A stretch of DNA of 64,000 nt, from assembly GCF_040717445.1 (NCBI RefSeq), contig NZ_JBFEFL010000001.1:186001-250000 (forward strand), given 5' to 3'. Below are positions 57,101 through 64,000 of this stretch, piece after piece. Below the pieces are notes generated by a model. It was not told the DNA's origin. It made no database searches and saw only the letters and a program-made list of their open reading frames with translations. The stretch's first letter is position 1. Every line of letters begins with the position of its first letter. Position numbers and translations under genes: made by a program. Origin of the DNA: Qipengyuania sp. JC766 (GTDB lineage: Bacteria > Pseudomonadota > Alphaproteobacteria > Sphingomonadales > Sphingomonadaceae).

Positions 57101-57565
57101 CAGCATCTGCCGGCGTTCGGCGGGCTTGGCGGCGATGACCTGCGCGATCTTGCCCTGGCTGACCAGCGCGGGGCTGTGCGCGCCGGTCGCGGCATCGGCG
57201 AAGGTCAGCGCCACGTCCTTGGCACGCACGTCGCTGCCGTTGACGCGATATGCGCTGCCGGCGCCGCGTTCGATCCGGCGAGTGACGTCCAGTTCCTCGC
57301 CATCGTCCGTCTCCGCCTGCAGCACGACTTCGGCGAAGTCGCGCGGCGGACGGCTCTCGGTCCCGGCGAAGATGACATCCTCCATCCCGCCCGAGCGCAT
57401 GGACTTGGGCGAATTCTCGCCCATGACCCAGCGGATCGCTTCGAGGAGATTGGACTTGCCGCAGCCATTGGGCCCGACCACGCCGGTCAGGCCCGGTTCG
57501 ATGCGCAGTTCGGCGGGCTCTACGAAGCTCTTGAATCCGGTGAGCTTGAGCCGCTTTATGCGCAT
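54146..57565 (-). CDS. smc: SMC, chromosome condensation ATPase
   Basis: The 1139-residue product has the N-terminal Walker A 'GPNGCGKSNL' (31-40), long coiled coils on both sides of a hinge (about 500-660), and the C-terminal signature 'LSGGEQAL' (1038-1045) with Walker B 'ICVLDEVDAPLDD' (1061-1073 approx). SMC dimers with ScpA/ScpB compact and segregate the chromosome. Length is typical. It begins the minus-strand cluster with two DsbA-like proteins and dciA. Confidence 0.98.
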   Translation of the reverse strand: MRIKRLKLTGFKSFVEPAELRIEPGLTGVVGPNGCGKSNLLEAIRWVMGENSPKSMRSGGMEDVIFAGTESRPPRDFAEVVLQAETDDGEELDVTRRIERGAGSAYRVNGSDVRAKDVALTFADAATGAHSPALVSQGKIAQVIAAKPAERRQMLEEAAGIAGLHVRRRDAESKLRQTEANLARLEDLMAGLDSQIASLRRQAKQAERYKVLSAQIGVVEARLLYARWRDAAAAADAARQEARAAEGRVAEAKHAADAAQKEQHEAARTLSEAREEQADRRDDASAHGHRMAALASQLEAAEQRLADLDRQKARLEEDRIEADRMTTDAAEALARLEKELTANEAALLAQEQERPSLEAASENADRAARAAELALAKATADHAGVEAEWRVAEAAIAQAEDRLRRLDRDAQRQDEARRELTGRSDPEAEVERTRQAAERAAQDVIRARESLAEKRERKDALQARRDEAASTLAAAKAELAGVEREYAALSRDREARNKRAANASGLPAALDRVRAAKGYERALAAVLGRDAKAPLGSASGDGRYWTGRESPARVADSLLDHVPDCPEELAARLALVHVAPQDDGRTLSPGEWLVTTEGHLRRWDGFVARGEGAAEAARLEAENRYRDLSEQVPPLRKSAEESEASAAAVQTELSEVQRALVEGDRSLAEAIERERASLRALDQADAARERIAARLAELDEAAVELAEQRAQAEAEFATAQERKSALPDPATGRGALEAAQAKNDAARSGLQSATATLAAHDQSLAVARERVAAQKADRTSWQSRSGDAARRLADMGRRFEEIAEERAVFAAKPEGLMREIEQGDAVRERLGAELAWAEAAVREAQERSDAADRRFAEANEALATAREGRAGLAAKAENEEARRSEMARVSGERFQCPPPLLAERFEFDADNVGHSSAESEELEKLTASRERIGPVNLVAADELARIESEHGASEAEQAELAEAVNRLRGSIGNLNREGRERLKAAFEQVDAHFRRLFAQLFEGGQAHLAMIDSDDVLEAGLEIYAQPPGKRLQSLTLLSGGEQALTAVALIFALFLTNPAPICVLDEVDAPLDDANIDRFCDLLDAMVVRTDTRYLIVTHNAVTMSRMHRLFGVTMIEKGISRLVSVDLGAAEELLAAE

Positions 57566-57584
57566 CGACAGGCGTCAGGCCCGC

Positions 57585-58346
57585 TTAACGGGCGCCGGCC
57601 CTCTGCAGCTGGGGCTCGAGGCCTTCCCACGCGGTGCGGGCGGCCCCCATGTCGACCTTGGTCCCGTTGATCAGGAAGGTCGGCGTCTGGGTGATGTTGA
57701 GCTCTTCGGACTGCGTGTTCGAACGTTCGGCGATCGCGTTGTAGGTCGCTTCGTCCGCCAGGCACTGGCGCGCCTGTTCCTCGGGCAGGCCGAGCTGGGC
57801 GAAGAAGGGATAGAAGTTCAGCACTTCGGCGATCCGCACCAGCCGCTGCTCGGGCGGCAGGGTGATCGCCTGCTGCACCGCTTCGCCGTTCTGCTGCAAT
57901 CCGCCGAGCACGGTCGGCAGGTTGCGCCACACCTGTTCGGACCGGGCGTGATAGGCCGCCTCGTTGCCGCCGCAGCGCACCAGCGTCGCCAGCGCGAGAT
58001 CGTGCGGGCCATGGATCTGGTTGCGCAGTTCGTAACTGACGCGACCCGAATTCACGTATTCGCTTTTCAGCTCTTCCAGCCCACCGGTCACGAAGGCCGC
58101 GCAGCCCGGGCAGGTGAGCGAGGCGTACTCGATGACCTTGATCGGCGCATCCGGGTTGCCGAGGACATAGCCGTCCGCCTCGGTGCGCTGCACCTGGTCG
58201 AGCCACTGCGTGCCGTCAGGCGCTTCCACGGCGGCGACGGGTTCGGACTTGGCGACTTCGCCCGTCTCACCGTCGGTGCCGCCGCCGCAGGCGGCCAGCG
58301 TCAGGGCGAGGGGGGCGGCGAAGAGGAGGGCTTTCAACTTGGTCAT
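57585..58346 (-). CDS. DsbA-like lipoprotein (CPGC)
   Basis: The 253-residue product has a lipoprotein signal (Cys20, LAAC) and a thioredoxin-fold domain with the redox pair Cys79-Pro-Gly-Cys82 ('SLTCPGCAAF') and the cis-proline loop 'ITQTPTFLING'. The long insertion is helical, as in DsbA. It should act on cysteine pairs in periplasmic proteins. It is separated by 103 bp from a second DsbA-like gene upstream, and both lie beside smc. Confidence 0.88.
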   Translation of the reverse strand: MTKLKALLFAAPLALTLAACGGGTDGETGEVAKSEPVAAVEAPDGTQWLDQVQRTEADGYVLGNPDAPIKVIEYASLTCPGCAAFVTGGLEELKSEYVNSGRVSYELRNQIHGPHDLALATLVRCGGNEAAYHARSEQVWRNLPTVLGGLQQNGEAVQQAITLPPEQRLVRIAEVLNFYPFFAQLGLPEEQARQCLADEATYNAIAERSNTQSEELNITQTPTFLINGTKVDMGAARTAWEGLEPQLQRAGAR

Positions 58347-58374
58347 CGGTCTCGATCCTCGGTACTTGGGTCAA

Positions 58375-58402
58375 AGGCTATGGGATGTCGGTCAACTTAC
58401 AA
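58375..58402 (-). promoter_or_regulatory. Candidate promoter of the DsbA-like lipoprotein gene
   Basis: On the minus strand TTGTAA (complement at 58397-58402) and TAGCCT (complement at 58375-58380) are 16 bp apart, 28 bp before the start codon. Confidence 0.4.
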
Positions 58403-58420
58403 AGCGCGAAGCGGCGCTTT
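58401..58420 (-). terminator. Short hairpin between the two DsbA-like genes
   Basis: AAAGCGC (58401-58407) pairs with GCGCTTT (58414-58420), a 7-bp stem with a 6-base loop, after the upstream gene's stop. It overlaps the candidate promoter and lacks a long thymine run, so termination may be weak. Confidence 0.35.
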
Positions 58421-58449
58421 CCACAGGGTTTCCAACGGAAAACGGCCCG

Positions 58450-59163
58450 TCAGAAGCGTTCTTGCAGCTTCGGCTCCAGACTGTTCCAGTCATGGACATG
58501 CTCCAGCGTCGTGCCGTCGAGCACGAAGCTGGGCGTACCTTCCAGTCCGAACCGCTCGAAATCGGCATTGCTCTGCGCGTCGAGCGCGGCGGCGCGCGCA
58601 TCGTCGTTGAGGCAGCGGTCAAGCTCCGTCTGTTCGTATCCGCGTGCGGCCATGAAGCCGTAGAGGCCGAGATCGCTGGCAATCGCGCGGCGCTGCTCCG
58701 CCCGCAGCCCGTCACCCCAGCGCGCCTTCTGGGCGGCGGTCATGTTGCGCGAAACCGCCAGCCAGGTCGCCTGCGAATTGAGCATCATGGCGTGGTTGCG
58801 CGCGAAGTTCTCCGTGGCGCCGCACTGGACCATCATCGTCGCGGCAAGGTCGATATTGTTGCGGATGATCGGCCGGATCTCGAGATTGAGCTTGCCCGAA
58901 TGGATGAAGACATATTGCAGCGGCGCCTCGCCCTGCCGCGCGAACAGGGCGCAGGTCGGGCAGCTGTAGCTGATGAATTCGACCAGCTTCGCTTCCGCAT
59001 CGGGATTGCCGATCAGGTGTCCGCCATCGGTCGGGGCGACTGCGGCGTGCCATGCGCCGCGCGTGCTTTCCGGCGTATCGTCCTGCGCGCTGGCCGGGGC
59101 CAGGGTCGCCAAACAGGCCGCCGCTGCGACGGCCACGGTGCGAACGAATGTCAGGGCCCCCAT
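58450..59163 (-). CDS. DsbA-like secreted thiol oxidoreductase (CPTC)
   Basis: The 237-residue product has a signal peptide (to about residue 26, ASA-Q) and the redox pair Cys68-Pro-Thr-Cys71 ('SYSCPTCALF'), with the cis-proline loop 'GLEGTPSFVLDG'. It reads as a second, soluble periplasmic DsbA-like protein. The start at 59163 was chosen because it opens the signal peptide. It follows dciA, with only 4 bp between, so the two are probably co-transcribed. Confidence 0.88.
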   Translation of the reverse strand: MGALTFVRTVAVAAAACLATLAPASAQDDTPESTRGAWHAAVAPTDGGHLIGNPDAEAKLVEFISYSCPTCALFARQGEAPLQYVFIHSGKLNLEIRPIIRNNIDLAATMMVQCGATENFARNHAMMLNSQATWLAVSRNMTAAQKARWGDGLRAEQRRAIASDLGLYGFMAARGYEQTELDRCLNDDARAAALDAQSNADFERFGLEGTPSFVLDGTTLEHVHDWNSLEPKLQERF

Positions 59164-59167
59164 CGTA

Positions 59168-59734
59168 TCAGTCCTTCTGTCCTTCGGATCCACCAAGGCT
59201 GCGGGCGAGCGATTCCAGCACGGTCCGCAATTCCGGGTCGCCGATGTCGCGCAGGGAATCCCCGAGTTCCATGGGAATGGGCCTGAGCGACGGCGGCGCC
59301 TTGGGCCGGTCCTTTAGCGGCGGTGGCTGAACCGCGCCTTGCCGCAGTTTCACGCGGGCCACGGCGCGATAGCCGAAGAAGCGGTTCACCCGCTCCATGA
59401 TTTCCGGGATCACGTGCTGGATCAGCGGGGCATGGGCCGGCAGGACCACCAGTTGCAGGATGCCTTCCGCCTTCTCGCCCGGGGGAAATCGGATTGCTTC
59501 GGGCGCGCACACGCGGGCGTGCTGCTCGCCCACGATTTCCGGCCATCGGGTGACGACGCTCGATTGCACGAAGCCGAAGCGGCGGAACGCGGTCCGGCCG
59601 ATCTGCGGCATCAGGTCCGAAATCGGCTTGGCCGGGCCGCCGCGCGGACGCTCGTACTCGCGTGCCTTCGCCTTGCCCGCGCGCGCAGCCGGCTTCGATT
59701 TTGGCTTGTCCCGTTCCATGTCCGGACGCCCCAT
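59168..59734 (-). CDS. dciA: DciA/DUF721-family helicase-loading protein
   Basis: The 188-residue product has a basic N terminus followed by a DUF721 core ('FVQSSVVTRWPEIVGEQHAR', 'EGILQLVVLPAHAPLIQHV', 'RVNRFFGYRAVARVKLRQG'). DciA proteins interact with the replicative helicase DnaB and replace DnaC in many bacteria. An in-frame ATG at 59719 is also possible. The gene is divergent from mutY with only 14 bp between starts, so each promoter lies inside the other gene. Confidence 0.85.
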   Translation of the reverse strand: MGRPDMERDKPKSKPAARAGKAKAREYERPRGGPAKPISDLMPQIGRTAFRRFGFVQSSVVTRWPEIVGEQHARVCAPEAIRFPPGEKAEGILQLVVLPAHAPLIQHVIPEIMERVNRFFGYRAVARVKLRQGAVQPPPLKDRPKAPPSLRPIPMELGDSLRDIGDPELRTVLESLARSLGGSEGQKD

Positions 59735-59748
59735 GCCATAGGCGCGGC

Positions 59749-60795
59749 GTGACTGCCAGCATCGCCGACATCCTTCTCGACTGGTACGACGCGAATGCGC
59801 GCGACCTGCCCTGGCGCGCGCGGCCCGGAGCGGCGCCGACCGATCCCTATCGCGTCTGGCTGTCGGAAATCATGCTGCAGCAGACGACCGTCGCGGCGGT
59901 GAAGCCCTATTTCGCAGCTTTCACCAAGCGCTGGCCGGACGTGGCGGCGCTGGCCGCCGCACCGGAAGAAGACGTCATGGCGGCATGGGCGGGGCTGGGA
60001 TATTACTCACGTGCCCGCAATCTGGTGAAGGCGGCGCGGGCGGTAGCGGAGCGGGGCGGGTTTCCCGACACCGAGGAGGGCTTGCGCGCGCTGCCGGGCC
60101 TCGGAGCCTATACTGCAGCCGCCGTGGCGGCGATCGCGTTCGGGCAGCGGGCGGTGGTTGTCGATGCGAATGTGGAGCGGGTCGTCTCCCGCCTGTTCGC
60201 CATCGAGCACCCCCTGCCGGCATCGCGCCCGACCATCCGCCAGCTTGCCGACACCATCACGCCCGATGCGCGCGCGGGCGATTTCGCGCAGGCGATGATG
60301 GACCTGGGCGCCACGATCTGCACGGCGCGCGATCCGCGTTGCCTGCTATGTCCGCTGGCCGACACGTGCGCGGGGCGGGCGGCGGGCGATCCGGCGCGGT
60401 TCCCGGTGAAGCTGCCGAAGAAGCCCCGGCCGGAGCGGACCGGCACGGCTTTTTGGATTGAGTGCGACGGCGCGGTGTGGCTGACGACGCGGGCGGGCAC
60501 CGGGATGCTGGGCGGGATGCGCGCGCTGCCGGACGACGGCTGGAGCGCGAAGGCGGACGGCAGCGGCGAGCCGCCATTGGCAGGCGAGTGGCAGGACCGC
60601 GGCGCGGTTACGCACGGCTTCACCCATTTCTCGCTCGTCCTGCGCGTCGCCGCGCTGGAAACGGACGCGCAGCCCGCGGGCGATGGCGAATGGTGGCCGG
60701 TCGACCGGCTGGCGGATGCCGGATTGCCCACGCTGTTCCGCAAGGCCGCGCAGCGCGCGACGGCGGAGGCGGGCGCGGACGACACGCGCAATTGA
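59749..60795 (+). CDS. mutY: MutY, A/G-specific adenine DNA glycosylase
   Basis: The 348-residue product has Glu40 ('WLSEIMLQQTTV'), the helix-hairpin-helix 'LPGLGAYTAAAVAAIAFG', catalytic Asp139 ('VVVDANVERV') and the iron-sulfur cysteines 191, 198, 201 and 207. The C-terminal Nudix-like domain (about 225-335) recognises 8-oxoguanine. It removes adenine mispaired with 8-oxoguanine. The GTG start at 59749 is 14 bp from the divergent dciA start. Confidence 0.96.
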   Translation: MTASIADILLDWYDANARDLPWRARPGAAPTDPYRVWLSEIMLQQTTVAAVKPYFAAFTKRWPDVAALAAAPEEDVMAAWAGLGYYSRARNLVKAARAVAERGGFPDTEEGLRALPGLGAYTAAAVAAIAFGQRAVVVDANVERVVSRLFAIEHPLPASRPTIRQLADTITPDARAGDFAQAMMDLGATICTARDPRCLLCPLADTCAGRAAGDPARFPVKLPKKPRPERTGTAFWIECDGAVWLTTRAGTGMLGGMRALPDDGWSAKADGSGEPPLAGEWQDRGAVTHGFTHFSLVLRVAALETDAQPAGDGEWWPVDRLADAGLPTLFRKAAQRATAEAGADDTRN

Positions 60796-60851
60796 CCGTT
60801 CACCCCGCATCGCGCAAACCGAACGAAACAGTTTCGAGAGAGGACCGATTC

Positions 60852-62177
60852 ATGGCGTATCGCGATTTCGCAGACGGCGCTCTGTCGCGCCGCGGCCTGC
60901 TGCGTGGCGGGGCATTCCTGGGCGCGAGCGCCGCACTGGCGGGCATTCCGCTGGGCCGGCAGGCGCTGGCGCAGGCGGGGCAGGACCTGGGCCAGACCTG
61001 GCCGACGATCCGCGCGCAGGTGCTCGATTACGTCAATTCCGGCAAGGTCGCGAACATGGTCGCCACCTTCGGCTGGGGACAGCAGGACCCGGAAATGATC
61101 GCGGCCGGCACGCTGGAGCTGGAAAGCGGCCCGGCGGCCAACATGGACACGCTCTATCGCATCTACTCGATGACCAAGCCGATCACCGGCATGGCCGCGA
61201 TGATGCTGATCGAGGATGGCAAGCTGGGCCTCGACCAGGAACTCGCCACCATCCTGCCAGCCTTTGCCGAGATGCGCGTGCAGAAGGAATATGACGGCAG
61301 CATCGGGGCCGAAAACCTGGAGCCGGCGGAGCGGCCGATCACCATCCGCCAGCTGCTGACCCATACGGCAGGCCTTGGCTACGGAATCGTCCAGCAGGGT
61401 CCGATCACCACCGCCTATACCGAACGCGGACTGATCCCCGGACAGGTCAGCCGCCTGCCGATCCCCGGTTTCGACCGCGGGGAATCCGTCAACAGCCTGG
61501 AAGCCTTTGCCGACGGGCTGGCCGGCCTGCCGCTGGTGCTGCAGCCGGGATCGAAGTGGAGCTATTCCGTCGGGCTCGACCTGATGGGAAGGGTGATCGA
61601 AGTCGTTTCCGGAATGCCGTTCGACCGGTTCCTGAAGGAACGCCTCTTCGATCCCATCGGCATGACCAGCACCTATTTCCAGGTGCCCGAAAGCGAGAAG
61701 GCGCGGCTGGCGACCAATTACGCGGTCTTCAACGGCAGCCTGCTGCCGATCGATCCGGGCGATAGTTCGATCTATCTCGACACGCCGCCTTTCCCGACCG
61801 GCGGGGCCGGGCTGGTCAGCAGCCCGCGCGACTACGACCGGTTCCTGCGCATGCTGACGGGATACGGCACGATCGACGGCCGCCGCGTCATGGGCGAACT
61901 GGCGGTGCGCGTCGGCACGTCCAACATCCTGCCCGAAACCGCGCAGACCGAAGGCACCTGGGTCGAGGGCGAAGGCTTCGGCGCCGGCGGTCGCGTGGTG
62001 GGTTCCGCCTATGGCTGGGGCGGGGCGGCAGGTACCGCCGCGCTGGTGGACATGCGCCTCGGCCTCAGGGCGCAGCTTTTCACCCAGTACATGCCGTCCG
62101 AGGCCTACCCGATCCAGAGCACGTTCGGCGAGCTGGTGCGCCAGGATCTCGCCGCCTACGCCGACACGGCGCAGTAG
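60852..62177 (+). CDS. Exported serine hydrolase of the beta-lactamase family (class C-like)
   Basis: The 441-residue product has a twin-arginine signal ('SRRGLLRGG', cleavage after ALA at about 40) and a penicillin-binding fold with Ser106-x-x-Lys109 ('YSMTKPI') and Tyr238-Ser239 ('KWSYSVGLD'). These are the catalytic residues of class C beta-lactamases, esterases and D-aminopeptidases. A beta-lactamase role is not implied. It is exported folded by Tat. It starts 56 bp after mutY and is directly followed by nudC. Confidence 0.92.
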   Translation: MAYRDFADGALSRRGLLRGGAFLGASAALAGIPLGRQALAQAGQDLGQTWPTIRAQVLDYVNSGKVANMVATFGWGQQDPEMIAAGTLELESGPAANMDTLYRIYSMTKPITGMAAMMLIEDGKLGLDQELATILPAFAEMRVQKEYDGSIGAENLEPAERPITIRQLLTHTAGLGYGIVQQGPITTAYTERGLIPGQVSRLPIPGFDRGESVNSLEAFADGLAGLPLVLQPGSKWSYSVGLDLMGRVIEVVSGMPFDRFLKERLFDPIGMTSTYFQVPESEKARLATNYAVFNGSLLPIDPGDSSIYLDTPPFPTGGAGLVSSPRDYDRFLRMLTGYGTIDGRRVMGELAVRVGTSNILPETAQTEGTWVEGEGFGAGGRVVGSAYGWGGAAGTAALVDMRLGLRAQLFTQYMPSEAYPIQSTFGELVRQDLAAYADTAQ

Positions 62178-62178
62178 C

Positions 62179-63051
62179 ATGGCGGACGATCCGCTGCCGG
62201 CCTTTACCGGCGCCCGGCTGGACCGCGCGGACCACCTGCGCGCCGATCCGGATGCGCTGGCGGGCATGATGACCTGGCGGGCCCGGCTGCTGCGGCTGGA
62301 CGGGCTGCTGCCCGATGTCGCGCCGGACGGGATGCTGGGCTGGGGAACGCTGGCCGACGCGCCGGAGGATGCCGAACTGGTGTTCCTCGGCCTGCTGGAC
62401 GAGAAGCCGTGCTTCGCCGCCGTGCCGGATCGCGGCGATGCCGGACCGCGCATGGCCAATCCCGCGCTATGGGCGATGATGGAAGCGCTGCTGCCGGACC
62501 AGCTGTCGCTCTACGCCGGCGCGCGCAGCCTGGTGGACTGGCACGCGCGCCATCGCCACTGCGCCCAGTGCGGCGGCACCACGAGGATTGCCAAGGGCGG
62601 CTGGCAGCGCAACTGCGAGACCTGCGGGGCGCAGCATTTCCCGCGCACCGATCCGGTCGCGATCGCGCTGGTGGAGAACGACGGGCAGCTGCTGCTGGGG
62701 CGCGGTCTCGGCTGGCCGGAGGGCCGTTATTCCGCGCTCGCCGGTTTCGTGGAGCCGGGCGAAAGCATAGAGGAAGCCGTCGCGCGCGAGATACTGGAGG
62801 AAACCGGCATCGCCGTGCGCAAGGTCCGCTACGTCGCCAGCCAGCCCTGGCCGTTCCCGTCGCAGCTGATGATCGGCTGCTACGCGGTCAGCGACACGCA
62901 GGCCATCACGCTGGACGAAACCGAGCTGGCCGATGCCCGCTGGTTCACGCGCGAGGAGGTGGAACGCAGCATGGCGGGCGATGGGCCGTTCGGTCCGCCG
63001 CCGCCGCAGGCGATCGCGCACACCCTGGTGCGCTGGTGGCTCGACCGATGA
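62179..63051 (+). CDS. nudC: NudC, NAD+ diphosphatase (NAD-decapping family)
   Basis: The 290-residue product has a zinc ribbon (Cys128, Cys131, Cys146, Cys149) and a Nudix box from Gly189 to Ile211 with the 'REILEETG' core. Its 'SQPWPFPSQLM' segment is the NADH-pyrophosphatase signature. The enzyme cleaves NADH/NAD and removes NAD caps from RNA. The ATG lies one base after the serine hydrolase stop and overlaps the following FrnE-like gene by 4 bp. Confidence 0.96.
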   Translation: MADDPLPAFTGARLDRADHLRADPDALAGMMTWRARLLRLDGLLPDVAPDGMLGWGTLADAPEDAELVFLGLLDEKPCFAAVPDRGDAGPRMANPALWAMMEALLPDQLSLYAGARSLVDWHARHRHCAQCGGTTRIAKGGWQRNCETCGAQHFPRTDPVAIALVENDGQLLLGRGLGWPEGRYSALAGFVEPGESIEEAVAREILEETGIAVRKVRYVASQPWPFPSQLMIGCYAVSDTQAITLDETELADARWFTREEVERSMAGDGPFGPPPPQAIAHTLVRWWLDR

Positions 63052-63728
63052 CGCGGACTCTTTCGATCGACATATGGTCGGACGTGATGTGTCCGTGGTG
63101 CCTCGTCGGCTGGGGCAATCTGCGCCAGGCGCTCGACACGCTGGAAGGCGAGATCGATGCCGAGATCCGCTGGCACTCTTTCGAGCTCAATCCCGACATG
63201 CCGGCCGAGGGCGAGGAGCGGACCGCCCATATCGCGCGCAAGTACGGCCGCACGATGGAACAATCGCGCGCGGTGCAGGGCCAGATGCGCGCCGCGGCGA
63301 CGGCGGCGGGGGTCTCGCTCGACTACGAAGGTGGCGATGCGCCGGAGCCGCCGGCGATGATGTGGAACACGTTCGACGCGCACAAGCTGCTGGTCTGGGC
63401 GCTGGCGGAGTACGGGCCGGAACGGCAGACGGCGCTGAAGCTCGCCCTGTTCGAAGCGCATTTCAACGCCCGCCGCGCGATCGGAGAGCGCGGGGTCCTG
63501 CTCGCCATTGCGGAGGAGCAGGGCTTCGACCGCGATGCCGCGGCCCGCGCGCTGGACGATCCGGACATTGCCGCACGCGTCCGGATGGAAGAGCGGACCG
63601 CGTTCGACAACAACATCACCGGCGTCCCGGCCATGGTGATCGCGGGCAAGTTCCTTGTCCCGGGCGCGCAGCCGCCCGAAAGCTACGTCGCCGCGCTGCG
63701 GCGGGTGGCGGAGAAGGAACCGGGCTGA
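63048..63728 (+). CDS. DsbA-family oxidoreductase, FrnE-like
   Basis: The 226-residue product has the thioredoxin-fold DsbA redox pair Cys15-Pro-Trp-Cys18 ('SDVMCPWCLVGW') at the very N terminus, with no signal peptide, and the 'GVPAMVIAGKFLVPGAQ' cis-proline loop. This is the cytoplasmic FrnE-like/2-hydroxychromene-2-carboxylate isomerase-like group. Substrate unknown. It follows nudC with an ATGA overlap. A strong terminator follows. Confidence 0.9.
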   Translation: MTRTLSIDIWSDVMCPWCLVGWGNLRQALDTLEGEIDAEIRWHSFELNPDMPAEGEERTAHIARKYGRTMEQSRAVQGQMRAAATAAGVSLDYEGGDAPEPPAMMWNTFDAHKLLVWALAEYGPERQTALKLALFEAHFNARRAIGERGVLLAIAEEQGFDRDAAARALDDPDIAARVRMEERTAFDNNITGVPAMVIAGKFLVPGAQPPESYVAALRRVAEKEPG

Positions 63729-63741
63729 CGGCCAAGAAAAA

Positions 63742-63771
63742 GCGCCGCGACCCGGGATCGGAGCGCGGCGC
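63742..63771. terminator. Bidirectional terminator between the FrnE-like and DUF4168-like genes
   Basis: GCGCCGCG (63742-63749) and CGCGGCGC (63764-63771) form a perfect 8-bp stem with a 14-base loop. AAAAA lies on the left and TTT on the right, so it can serve both convergent genes. Confidence 0.7.
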
Positions 63772-63796
63772 CTTTCTGCGTAGATGGTCGCGGCGA

Positions 63797-64000
63797 TCAG
63801 CCGTTGGCCTGCGCCTGGAGCCGGGCCACCGTCTCGTTCACCCGCGTCTGCAGGCTCTCGCTGGTCTGCAGGGCCGCGGCGATCTGGTTGAAGCGCGCCG
63901 GGGTCATCTCGGCCTGCACCAGCACCTGGCCCATCGCCTGCTGCTTGCTCTCCTGCGGCATTTCCGCGTTTTCCTGGATCTGCTGCATGGTCGAAGCCGC
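63797..64000 (-). CDS. DUF4168-like protein, C-terminal part (cut by window edge)
   Basis: The frame enters from the right edge and stops at 63797. About 67 residues are visible, including 'QESKQQAMGQVLVQAEMTPA' and 'RFNQIAAALQTSESLQTRVN', a pattern of short amphipathic helices. This resembles the C-terminal region of small secreted DUF4168 proteins. The start and any signal peptide lie outside the window. Function unknown. Confidence 0.65.
   Translation of the reverse strand, partial: AASTMQQIQENAEMPQESKQQAMGQVLVQAEMTPARFNQIAAALQTSESLQTRVNETVARLQAQANG

Noticed and set aside
60852-62177. True beta-lactamase (antibiotic resistance)
   Set aside because: The SxxK and YxV-type motifs are shared with esterases and peptidases; nothing in the sequence shows antibiotic hydrolysis.

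Overview
The window is a GC-rich, gene-dense stretch of chromosome from an alphaproteobacterium. It most resembles Sphingomonadales, probably the Erythrobacteraceae; this placement is inferred from gene content and protein style, not from a search. Supporting signs are an F1 ATP synthase operon (atpH-A-G-D-C) with no F0 genes beside it, the plsX-fabH-ihfA-MerR block, an HdaA-type DnaA homologue, CobT, a DUF2794 protein, an SMC/DsbA-like/DciA/MutY cluster, an SOS box of the alphaproteobacterial GTTC-N7-GTTC type and a candidate EcfG (GGAAC-N17-CGTT) promoter. I see no rRNA, tRNA, insertion sequence, prophage or CRISPR array. Almost everything is conserved chromosomal backbone, with a few less familiar islands.

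Layout. 1-6.7 kb: surA (cut by the left edge) and lptD on the minus strand, divergent from pepA, a DUF2256 zinc protein and holC; then a lipoprotein, ndk and an NTF2-like protein. 6.7-14.9 kb: purM and a purN carrying a C-terminal YjbR-like domain (minus); a DUF2066-like protein, hdaA, cysE and a DUF2794 protein (plus); a DUF2157-like membrane protein, a short-chain dehydrogenase and gph (minus). 14.9-20.5 kb: glmU overlapping a lipoprotein and an HNH protein, a small acidic lipoprotein, a strong bidirectional terminator, a prolyl-oligopeptidase-family peptidase and an exported methyltransferase. 20.5-27 kb: the F1 operon and a membrane-anchored trypsin-like protease. 27-33 kb: a lipoprotein, ada, an FeS-type photolyase and an SRAP protein (three repair genes in a row), then a secreted zinc peptidase with a less GC-rich gene. 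33-45 kb: priA, a Tat lipoprotein, two envelope proteins, a transaldolase-like aldolase, cobT, a nitroreductase, cysS, a D-2-hydroxyacid dehydrogenase and an aldehyde dehydrogenase.

45-47.3 kb is the most interesting accessory region. Two small overlapping minus-strand genes (a compact helix-turn-helix-like protein and an unknown 110-residue protein) are divergent from an S24 self-cleaving repressor and a cysteine-rich Sel1-like protein. The 108-bp divergent promoter holds a perfect SOS box and a palindrome lying exactly in the spacer of a possibly leaderless promoter for the repressor. 47.3-54.1 kb: a metallophosphoesterase, a metallo-beta-lactamase-fold hydrolase, a structured intergenic element, a MAPEG protein, rpmF, plsX, fabH, ihfA, a MerR regulator and a beta-propeller-like lipoprotein. 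54.1-64 kb: smc, two DsbA-like proteins and dciA (minus); mutY, a serine hydrolase, nudC and a FrnE-like protein (plus); and the 3' end of a DUF4168-like gene.

Functional themes are envelope assembly (surA, lptD, glmU), DNA replication and repair (holC, hdaA, priA, dciA, smc, mutY, ada, photolyase, SRAP), nucleotide synthesis, fatty acid synthesis and ATP synthesis. All functional calls rest on reading translated motifs; no database search was run.
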